From positions 34,882,756-34,946,755 of the forward strand of contig OZ026834.1 of assembly GCA_964023205.1 (NCBI GenBank): a stretch of DNA of 64,000 nt, written 5' to 3'. The DNA is from Lutraria lutraria. Its lineage: Eukaryota > Mollusca > Bivalvia > Venerida > Mactridae. A model generated the notes under the pieces. It saw only the letters and a program-made list of their open reading frames with translations. It was not told where the DNA came from and did no database searches. A program made the translations under genes and the position numbers. Positions 37,801 through 49,800 of the stretch are shown here, in pieces (the first letter of the stretch is position 1; each line of letters opens with the position of its first letter).

Positions 37801-40800
37801 AAAAATTTACTACATTTTTGTAGTATTAAAAATTAATGAGAATATAGATAAAATTCTATTTCAACTAAAGTTCATTAATCATGCAGGAAGTGCTAAAACT
37901 ACTATGTTTGACTGCTGGTTTATTTCCATGAATAGTTTAATTAGTCATGAAAGAGATTTTTTTCAACTGACAAAAATAGGTTTTGTTTTCATGAATGAAC
38001 CTGCATGTGAATAAATGAACCAATATGTGATTTTACAAAACTAATGCCTTACGCTATTTTAATTTTATAAGATGAGCCCTTTAGTGTGACTATAAACGGT
38101 TTAGATTTAAAGTCTCACCTCACTGTTATCTCTCCAAGTCAAGCTTCCATTATACAAAAATTTTAATAAACCCACCCACTTCTTTATCAAAAGTTATTTG
38201 TCTACTTTCAGTATTGGAGAGTTTGGTGCCTGTTTTATTCCGGCAATGTGTAAACCTGAAGATGCCATGTTATATACATCAAGACCTGGTTACCGGATCT
38301 GGAAAGCATCGGTTAATGGCTCAGTACAGCACACATACATGTTCAAAGATCTATTATCCCAGCCTCATCATGAATTCGCTTTATTACCATACAATGTGAC
38401 CAGTATTAACAAATCTTCAAATCCAAATCAGTTTGGACCCCTTTTACTGTTCCGAGACAAGCATATTGTTACATGGAATGAATTGTGTGTTTATGTACTT
38501 AATCCTGAGAATTCCAGTATTGTTGGTACACAGAAACATTGTGGATTTATAAAGTCTGTGGCAATCACGGATACTGAGATATTTATCTTGCGACAAGGAA
38601 CTGACCGAAATCTTATAAGAATATCTGATCAACCAATGACCAGACCAACTCATCAGTGTAAGTCACTAAGTGGATTTAGATTTCCTACATTATTAAGAAA
38701 ACATTTTTTTAAGGGGCTGTGCATAAAGTTAATGTTCAGGTCTGTATCTGTTTGTGAAATTGATTCATATATTGTCAACCATGTACTATAATTTCATTGT
38801 GGCAATGTTAAAATTAGATAATAAATTTATGAGCCATCATATGGGTTTAAGTGTACATTAAAATGTTGTGATCACATTTGGGACAGAAAAATGGTACTAA
38901 TTTATGTGGACTTAGGTTATTATGAATATGTTATTCAGAGGAAACATTGGAAACTGGTTGATATAATGATGTTGTTATAATATAGAATAGGTCTCTCTGT
39001 TAGGACTTTAATGTTCATTTACAATCTCAAGATGTTAGTGATCATATAATAATAGTATTTTTTTAAGAGGAACGGAAATTAGGCACCATTCCCCTCAGCC
39101 TGTCAGAAAAAGACAAGTATGTTTTTTCCCCTATAATCATAAAAAAATGTCCTTTCAGCAGTCAGTTTTTGGTTTAAAAAATCATAAAATTGATCCGTTG
39201 ATATTTTTGTTCACAGCCTTTAGGGGGAAATAAGATGTTTGTAGGATATGCTTTGTCATGTTATTTTTACCCATATTTCCACTCATGGTACCTTTTTCCC
39301 TTTTCTACATGTAATTGTCCTGCAGCAGTCTTTCCTCTAATGGAAAGTGTGTGATGAGACAATGCTGTTAGATCATTGATGTTCTATGAAGAAATTACTC
39401 AAAAAATAATCTAAAAATCAGCTTTTAATTAACTTTTACCAAATTTCAGTGTATGCATGGTTGTTGTTGACTATTAACGACTCTGTTCATACAATTTTCA
39501 GTACTGAAAAAACTTGAAGCTGAGAGATCTTCGCAGGAAGGTATGTCTTCTGCATCGAAGCAATCTGAGAATTCACCAAACAAAACGTCAAAACCATCTG
39601 GCTTTAATCCTGGAAACTTGTTTGAAAAGGTAATTGCAAAGCCATCTACACTGGTTGACAAACTACAAGAAAAATTGAATATAGAGAAAAGATCTCCAAA
39701 ACATTCTGCAGAAAATTCTTCAGAAGCCAGGAAACAGAAAAAGCCATCTCCAGACTGGCTCCCACCTATTGTTCAGCTAGATTCTCCAAGTCTCATAGAT
39801 ATTGAAATTGGTGTAAAACTTGAGACTGGTTCTGAGTTCAATAACATAGATGGAACGTCTGAATCAAATGATGTAGTGTCTGTGAACCAGTCTCCTACAA
39901 AGACTGGTACTGGTGCAATATCTGCTTTAACTAGACTGCAAGAAGACCTTGAGCTGGAGGAAAAAAGTGAACCAGTCTACAGGAGCACCAGTCAGTTTGA
40001 GGAAAGTACATGTAGTATATTAGAAAATGTTACAGAACCAGTCAATGATGATGAGTTAGTTGTCCATAAAAAAGTAAAGGCTAAATACAAAAAGAAAAAG
40101 AAAGGTAAGTGATTTAGTTTTTGTGATTTTGTTTTTGTGATCATTTTAGAAATTACCCACTATAACTCCTTCTGGCATTCTCTGTCCCCAATTTGATACA
40201 TGCACTACTATTTATTTATATTGGGCTGATTTGACACAAAACTAGAGAATTGTACAATAGTATCTAGTTCATGATCATATCTGATAATGCAAACAAACAT
40301 AAAATGACAGATTTCATTGTCAGAGATTTTCGAAGTTTTATATAAAGAGATCCATATTTTTTGCATTTGTTTATTGATATTCTTATACTACTATTACCAA
40401 GGACTTATATACCCCGGTACATACATGGATTCGCAACTGCTAAAAATAGCTCAAACGATATCGTTCGACGATCCCACAATGCATTGCTATATACTCGGCA
40501 ATGTCCGACAGCTGTAATTGGGTGTGTACGAATTTTATTATACTAAAAAACTCTGGCAATTGAGCACGGGAAATTGGTAAAGGTAAAATCCTTAAAGATA
40601 TTGAGATACATTTATAATCCACAAAGTCTAAGTATAAGCATTGAAAACGGCATCAGTCGAACATTTTAAATTCCAAGATGGCGGACATCTTTTATAACCC
40701 TTTCGTCTCCGAGATTAAACATTCGGAATACCACGGATATTTTCGCTGTTATTAACATTCGGATTATCACGGATATTTTCCTATATTCGCTTTTGTAAAC

Positions 40801-43800
40801 AATAGCATGTATTCCCTTTGATTCACGTCTTATTATCGCGGGATTTGATTACTTTAAACTGTTAATACGGAAGTTACGAATCCATGTATGTATATAAGTC
40901 CTTGCTATTACTAGTACATGTTTTTTAGAAAAACAGTAGAAATGGTGTCTGATTCTCCTGGAATGAAAAAAATTATATTGCCACATACAAGAATGAATGC
41001 TGTTTTAACTTTACAGAAAAGAAAGAGAAAAAGAGGAATGACAATACTGATTTGGATGATTCGGTGTCTGTTAACAGCTCTACAAGTTTAACAAATGATC
41101 TTGGAGAAGTAACATATGGTACTGATGATTTGGATGTAAAACCTGTGATAATCACTGAAATTCCGGAAGTAGTTCCTGAATCTAAACTTGAAGATGTTGG
41201 AAGATTTGAAAAATCCATAAATGACAGAACATTTGACTGTGCAGTAAATGAAAAATCTTTAGACAAACCAGCAACTGATAATGCACTGGAAAATGTTGAT
41301 GGAGCAGATAAAAAACCTTCTGATGCTATGATTGAATCTTTAGTAATTGACCATGACTCTAATGAAGTATTAACTAGGACAACTGCTAATTATGATAAAA
41401 CAAAGAATTATCCCAGCAGTGAGGAGAAAAGTTCAACAGATCATCGAAATGCAGATGAAAATACAGATGAGATGAAAGTGGATTTAGAATTGGATGGCGA
41501 AGGAGCAATGAAAACATCTACTGCTGTTAGAGATATGTCTTGGCTAGATTCTTATATAAGAAATGAGGATGATGAAGATGATACAAGTTCTAAACTAATT
41601 CCAGGGTCAAAGGAATTGACCTCGGATCAAAGACTTTATTTTGAAGCTTCTCAAGATTCAAGATCAAGTGAAGAGAAGGAAAAAGATATTCTTAACTCTC
41701 TACTAGAAAGTGATTCTTTGTATGTACCAAATCGACTGGAAAACCAACTTCGTCAATTGGAAGAATCAACTGTAGATGATGTTGATAAAGATCCAGATGA
41801 AGTTGAAAACGATAATAATGCAGAAAATGTGGGCTACTCTCCGCAGTTGTCTACATCTTCGCTAAGCTCAAGTGATTATAAACCTTCCATTTACTCCATT
41901 TATAGCAAATCTGGAAGCACCGTTTTAGACCTTTATTCAGAATTTGATGCAATTTCACCAACTGAATCACTGTCAGGGGATAAAAAGGACAATTTAGCGA
42001 GGACAGTGTGGGATTATAAAGCTGAAGATGACGCAAATTTTAACAAACTTCCTAAAACTCCTCAGTTATTGAAAAGTTTCAACTCATGGACTGAAGTTAG
42101 TGCTCAAGGAAACATTCACAGCATGACAGTGTCACGTTCACATCTTTGGATCACCGACAAAAGTTACAATATTTTCTACAGTTCTTTGTCTTCGCCGGGA
42201 GTGACTTGGAAAAAAGCCATTGGATCTGCCACCCAAATTTCTGTGTCACCCGATGGTAACATTGTATGGGCTTTACATAAAGGTACCGTCATAGCAGGGA
42301 CTAAAATTACTCCCAAGAAGCCAGAAGGTATGAAGTGGGTGGAGGCTGTGAGAGACGTGGCTTATATTTGTGTGGATGATTCCAGTGCATGGTATTCCTT
42401 AGTTTTCTCTTTACTTGATAACAAATATTCCTGGTTGTACGTGTGTAACATTTTTCCATTTAGTCACAATGTTGTTTAAACAATGTTTGTAAGAATTTAA
42501 TGGATTATCTATGCATTTATGAAAAATCTAAGTGATTGCTTTATAGGTTTATCTCTGTTATTTAATGGCCCATTCAACAGGTATGGTAATTTCAGAGCCG
42601 CTCTAGTGAGATGGGAGAGAAGATGCAGGAGAGCCCGGCATTTGCACTCATTTTTTTCAATAATTTGTTCTTGTTCTTTATTGTGCCTGATGTAAAGCAC
42701 ACATGTTTCCTGTACTTGGTTTGATAGTTGGGATTGGGGACACCGATAAAGCATCCCTGAAATATCGGGAAGGTGGAGTCGAGATTCACTCTCACAAATT
42801 TTTGCTCATTAGTTCATCGCTTTACCACTAGACCACCAATCCATCCCTCATTGCTTTATAGAGAATCATTTTATCAGTACAGTAAAACCCTAAAACCAGA
42901 ATTCTCTGAAAATATTTCTCTGAACTATTTTTCAAGTCTCATTTTTCTAGGAATTTATCAGAAGTTCTCTGAAAACTGGAATTCTCAAAAAACTGGACCT
43001 TTTTCCCAGTCTGGAAGGGGTCCAGTATTCAGGGATTTTATTAGGCATGTTGTATAATTTTACATTCCACAGGTACATAAAAACCAATCAGCAAGTAATG
43101 ATGCAATCCAAATTATCCAAAGAACGTCCTTGTTATACTGGGATTGAAGTGGATAGTTCTCATCGTTTGAAACAAATTGTGTGTCGTGCCGGTGTGGTAT
43201 GGGCTCTTACTGAGAACTGCAGTTGGTTATATAGAGATGGTATTACACAAGAATGTCCTGGAGGAACTTGTTGGGAAAATGGAGATGGGTAAAATATCTC
43301 AATTTTAATTAAAATGACTAAATTTTTTGGTGCTTAGAAAAATCAGCCCACATAGTTTTTATATAAACAGTCATGTGATTGATTGTGTTATCAGTCATGT
43401 GACTAATGATTTGATCAGTAATGTGACATATCATGTGACCATACAAAAGTATACATAAAAAAGAGTATTATATTTTTTGTATTTTGCATTGAAGATGCAG
43501 TGTGGATGATTATTGAATGTGTAATGGTTAGTTGTTAGATGATTTTGAATCACACAAAAAATACAAAAGGTTTTTGTATACATTAAGTTAAACATTTCAT
43601 TGATCAAATTTGTATTAAACGACTCGGATTCATTGTGTTATTTTTATTATTTTGATGTTTACAGTAGTTCAGAAAATCGTCTGTTCTCTAACTTGGCACT
43701 TGGAGAAGATGGATACGGTTGGGCAGTTGATATTGTTGGTCAGGTCTGGTTCTGTTATGGGGTTTCTTTGGAGACACCAAGAGGTGAAAAATGCTGGTGG

Positions 43801-46800
43801 CAGGTAATAGCAATGAACTAAAAACTTGCATATCTTAGCTCTTAACTAATTATTATGTTTTCAGTATTTAGTATGATGAATACTGTTATTTCTCTTTGAA
43901 TAATTAAACTTTGGTGTTAATTATAGATAAAACTCAATCCTTTTTAGATCAATGTATGAAATTACTTTTTAACTTGGTTTAATTCTTCTGTATTTATCAG
44001 GTACCAATCAGTGGGGAGTATATGTTAAAGGATGTGACAGCATTTGACATGTTAAAGTCATTCTCAAAGAAGTTTGATCCTCAAAAGTTAACAGTATTAC
44101 TTAGTTCACAAAGTGGAGGATTAGTGGCTGCTGGTAACGGTGTATGGGTGTGTCCTGAGTATAAAAATGTGTTGCAAGTTTGTAGAGGTAGCATTGAAGG
44201 CAAGTTTCAAATGAATATCAAATATTTCTTCTCAAAAAGTAAGCTTTGACATAAGGCTGACAAATATGTTCCTAAAACATTTTGACTGAACCTATATTAT
44301 TATTATTTATTTCAGTATAAAAAGCATATAAAACATGGTACATATATCACAGACATTAGATTGCCAAAAATGAAAATACATAGAAATATTAAATGAATAA
44401 AAGTTTTAAAAAATTGTAATTAATATAAATATCATCAATTTTTACTCTAAAATAAGAAATCAAATTTAATAAATAGTGGTAACCATGATTGTCAACTTTA
44501 CATACCAAGGATGACACAAAAAAGGGGAAACCCCTATTTCCATTGTGGTCCTTCTATATGGGATTTGACCCAGAGAGGCAAATGCAGATATATATTAATT
44601 TCTAGATAAGATAACAGCAACTATTTATTATGTGGTATAACATTAATAAAATAATAGCTACAGTCAATAATTATGTTAATGACCCACTGTTATAGAATAT
44701 GCTGCATGTGTCAATATTGTGTTAGTCTTCGGTCCTACTGATTTCTGTTATACACTTATAACAAGAACATAAGAGTACATTTGAACCTCCTGCAACAGCT
44801 ACCAATGTGAAGGGCAAAAATAGCTATTGTAAGGAGGTGGCTGTTGTTGAGATACTGAAAATAGAGTAAAACGTCAATTTGGGTTGCTAGTATGGTGGCT
44901 GTAACAGGGAGGTGGCTGCTGTTCGAAGGTGACCATTTATGGAGGTCTCACTGAATTTTCTGTGTGAAAAGTGATAGTTTTGTGCTTAGCCGAGGCAATA
45001 TTCATTGGAAATATAGCATAAGTTGTAGAATATATTTTACACTTTATGTATACCTAAATACAAATTGGTACCACTCTGAAGATATTTCTTTGATTGATTG
45101 AAATGTTTTTAACAATGTTGGTTTTCTGTTTCAGGTTATCTATGGAGAGATGCTCATCCTGAAACACTTGCTTCTTCATCATGTTGGAAGACAGTTGTTG
45201 CCAGTACTGCTGATAGACCTAATGGTAATTCCTTCTCTCTTCACTTAATGATAGCTGCATATCTCTATGGTGATAAATTATGACCCCTCTTCCATATCTC
45301 TATGATGATAACTTATGACCCCTCTACCATATCTCTGTGGTGATAACTTATGACCCCTCTACCATATCTCTGTGGTGATAACTTATGACCCCTCTACCAT
45401 ATCTCTGTGGTGATAACTTATGACCCCTCTACCATATCTCTAAGGTGATAACTTATAACATTCCTACCATATCTATATGAAGGATATTATTGATATCTCC
45501 ATGGAGATAACAACTTTGATATTATAAAAATGCAATTTTCACAGGAATTTTTATACTTATTTACTTAAGTAAAATATTCAGCTTATAATTCTATTAATCA
45601 AAGTGAATTTATTTGAATCAAAAAGGGTTGGGGTGGTTGTTTTCTGAGAAAAACTCATGATGACAGATTACTTGTATAGATTTGTTGCTATAGTAGGAAG
45701 AGTTTGCTTGAAATGAAATGTGACTTTTCGGAAAACTAATTCCTTGTGTTTTGATATTTTACTTTGGTACAAAACAATGGATCCATTAATCAATAAACTT
45801 AACTTTAAATGTTTCAGCATGTATGTGTTTATGTTTATTTAGGAAATTATGGTATTTTCCACATTTTAGATGTTGAAACTACACTACTTGTTACTATGGA
45901 GAGGATGTTGATTCTCAAAGTTATCTAGAGTTTACACTGTATTGAAGTTGAAACACTGTCTGATTACTCAACATTTTAGGTCTTGTGTGGGCTCAACAAC
46001 CCAATGGAGATATCTTTGCATTTTCATCAAATCGTCAGAACTGCACATCTATCCCTGGGCCGACAGTCCAATTATTATCAAGTGTTTTGTTTGTGTGTAT
46101 ATCTGTATGCAACAATGCATTATGGGGATTGACGCATGATGGTGAAGTGTTCATAAGAACAGGAATGAGTGAATTAGAGTCCAGAGGTTCAGGCTGGTCA
46201 GCGTTAGACCTCCAACAACTAGGTAATAAATATGACCCAATAAATTTGTTATAAGTTTTTTAAAGTTTGACATAATTTGCTGACATAAAATTGTCCTTCT
46301 CTGCATTGCGAAATGTATATAATTTGTATGTGTACATGTATATTAAAACCTTAGAACAAAATCACTGAAATGACACAATATTTCTCTTTTGATGATTTCG
46401 TTCTTATGTGTTTTCATTAAATATGGTCTGAAGAGTGGTCTTCATTCATATGGTGGGCTTTGTTCACGGATAGGTGATTAACTCATGTTTTAATGTACTT
46501 AATTGGAAGTTATATTTCTTTTTACAGAGGACCGGCAGTTAGTGAGTGTATCTTGTAACAACTTAAATGTATGGTCTGTGGACAGTGATGGTGGGGTGTG
46601 GCATCGTATTGGTGTGAAAGCACCCACTGACCTCAGTTTAAATGCCGCCTGGCTTCCTGTGGATAATGGTGGGACAGTGTTTACGCAGGTGGTATCTGGA
46701 CCACAAGATTGGAAGGTATATATTGCAAACCCTCAATAATAAGCCCACCTTAGCGCCTTTGATTCAAATATGTTTCTTATATTGAATGGTCGTTAAATCA

Positions 46801-49800
46801 ACGTGGTAGTCTATTTGAGTTTTTACTGTACATGTATGTATATTATGTAGTTGTAGATAGCTGCGCAAAACTTTATCAAATATATTAAATTAATCATTTA
46901 AATTTATAAATTCATAAAATTATTCAACTTTTAATGTAGATACAATATACAGTAGAATTTGGTTGTCATAATTTCCTAAGACCCAGATTATTACTTCATT
47001 ACACATGTGGCTGTGGTCCAGTGGTTAGTGCGCTGGACTTGTAATCCAGCGATCCGGGTTTGATACCCAGTCATAGCCTATCATACCCTTCTATGAAAGT
47101 TTGACAATTGTCAATTTTCCTCTATATTTGAAGAAGTAGTCAGCTCTTTGTAGAAGGCTAAGCTAGAACTGGTTAGAATAAAGTACAGTAAAACTGGTTA
47201 GGTGAAAAGGCCGCCAAATATTACGGAAATATTTAAAAAAAAAACGGTGTTAAACTTACTAAAACAAACATGTATTCAAATTTCCCTGTGTCCTTGACAA
47301 CGAAATAAATAACAGTGTGTCTCGGGAAAATCATAGTTTATTGTATGTGATTCTTCACTAAATGTGAATGAAATATAACCCTGTTTTACCATATGACTCT
47401 AAATGGAAAATGATTTCTGCAAAATAAAATTGAAAACCTGTTTTTTGAGGGCATTGCTTCAAGTTAATTTTGGTGATGCTTAGGAATAAAATTAATTAAG
47501 CATGATCAGAATTCTTAGACCTGTGTGAACATGGTTTACTGTGTGTAATCAAACAGGTTTGGGCTATAGACAATAGAAGACAGATATATGTCAGAAGCGG
47601 GATCACACAAACTATGCCAATCGGACGTAAATGGATTCATATATCAGGTAAAATAAAAATTTGTAGTAATTATTTGATCAGCCTAATATTATGTTTTGCA
47701 GTACTATGTCATGCAGTAACTGTTGTGTTGTTTATTTGATGTGTTATTTACATTGTAGTTATTGACCTTATAGATCTGAACAGTATTTTTTTGTCAACTT
47801 AAGAATAAAAAAACTCAATATCATATTATTTACCAATCAGTTAAACCTGTGTTTTCAGCCACTTCCGAACACAGTTGTCATATCCATCTCCAAATAAAGG
47901 CGACCTTGTGAATAAAGGTCGTTCTTTAAAAAAACATCATTGATTATTTAGAGTAAAATGACTTCCCAATTAAGGCCACATGTCAATAAAGGCCACACTT
48001 TGTCTTTTCCAATGGTGGCCTATGTTTACAGGCTTGACTGTACAATCATTGATATTGTTACGGTACATCTTTATATATCAATGTAATTATATAATTGTTA
48101 AGAAATATCATGAAATTAGAATTTGATAATAAATTAAGTGAGAATAATCAGCCATTGAGGGCCCTACAAATTGACGTATAAATTGTCATTTTAATCTAGA
48201 TGCAATTCAAAACAATGTTTTTGTTGATTTAGCTTATTGCTTTGATAAACTAAAGAAGTTTATTTGCTTTACAAAGAGATTTATTTCTTATTTGGTTCAA
48301 ACTTTTGTCACAGATTCAATACATCGCAGAGAATATATTTCATGTATGTAGAACTTACATATTACATGTAACAAATACCTTAAATTTCTTTAAACTAGAT
48401 TGAACAGTTGATATTCATTGTATGTGTTGCAAACTTGATGCATATCACTGTGATCTTGTCTTCACCTTCTTATGTAATATAACTCACTCTAACTTATAAA
48501 AATTTGAAATTTTAAAATAATTTCTGAGCCATTCTGAAAATTGTTCAATCTTAGTTTAGAGACCATCAAAGCCCTTGGTTTTGGCTGTAAGTTGTACATT
48601 CTTATATATATTTGAAATTTATTGGGGGTTTTTTTTGTTGCGTTCAAACAAGACTGTATTTCCTCAGTAAATATGATTACTGGCATTTTAAATAAGAATT
48701 TTGCTTTGCTGTTAAATATTTTGTTGGTATATTGGTTTCTTTCTATTTATGCTATAGGTGGATTAAGGGTATACGTTGTCATCCTAATATCAGGACTGTA
48801 GGAACCCCTCCCTTAAGTTATTGGCTGTAATGGTAATCAAAAGGAGCTATATTTTTCTTCCCTTCCCCCCCATCATCAGCCGAAATCTTTAATTAGCCCC
48901 CAATCTAAAATCCTTCCTACGGGCCTGAATACAAACATGATTTTAGAGTGAATAATTTATCATTTTTCATCTTACATCCACCTGTCTGTGTGTGCTTATA
49001 TTCTGTTTATTTTGGGTTTTCTCTGGAAGAAATTTTAATCTTATCTGATCATTTGACATTATCTGCCCTTGACAGGCTGTTGTGTTTGTCGGTTTCTGTT
49101 ATTTGTCAAATCCATTTGTTCAATTTGACCTACTACACTACTGAGATTATATAATATAATATTGTTTCAATCTTGATTAGTTCTTACTGTAAATACGGAA
49201 GTTGTGAATCCATGTGTGTATATAAGTCCTTGATCTCACCAGGATAAGCCACTAAAAAAACGAAAATTTTGTAAATATAATTTTTCTTTTGACATAGGTA
49301 TGGTGGGACACTTTGGTTGTTACTAGCAATTTGCAGCTATGAAGCGTATTTTGAGATAGTGTATCCATTTATAGGTTTTGGAGTGCTTATCATTATTCCA
49401 TACTGTTGCATCATGGGAGACAACTCTAAATCCTACTACAATAAGTTTTTCAAGTCAAACATGAGTTGCTGTTCTTGACCCTTTGTATAAGAAAGTTACT
49501 GTATGTGTTGACCCAACCTCTGCTAACCAAATATGCAGTAAACAAATAACTAATAAATTATCGAGTTAGGCTGGATTATTCAATAGTCCAATTTCATATA
49601 CAATGTATCTTTCAGGCACACCTGCCATGCATGTAACTCTATCAGAAGATTATGTATTTGCGGTCAATCATGGCGGAGAACTTTTATGTCGTTATGGCGT
49701 CACACCCGACCATGTAACGGGTGACTATTGGAAAAAATTACCAGGGGAGTTAATGTATATATCAGGTATGTCATACTAGTGTTCTTTAAAGGATCTGATT

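Noticed and set aside
37499..37823. Open frames rich in SGSVYPDLCIRI
   Set aside because: Translation of the 14-bp minisatellite in an intron; no start context, splice partners or homologue.
38658..38791. Extension of TECPR2 exon 6 to the stop at 38789
   Set aside because: A strong GTAAGT donor at 38658 joins in phase with exon 7; the extension is intron sequence.
41851..42036. Minus-strand frame inside TECPR2 exon 8
   Set aside because: Shadow of the real coding strand.
47009..47078. Functional tRNA-Thr gene
   Set aside because: The D stem does not pair, there is no T-run terminator directly after the acceptor stem, and the sequence continues into a SINE body shared with other copies.
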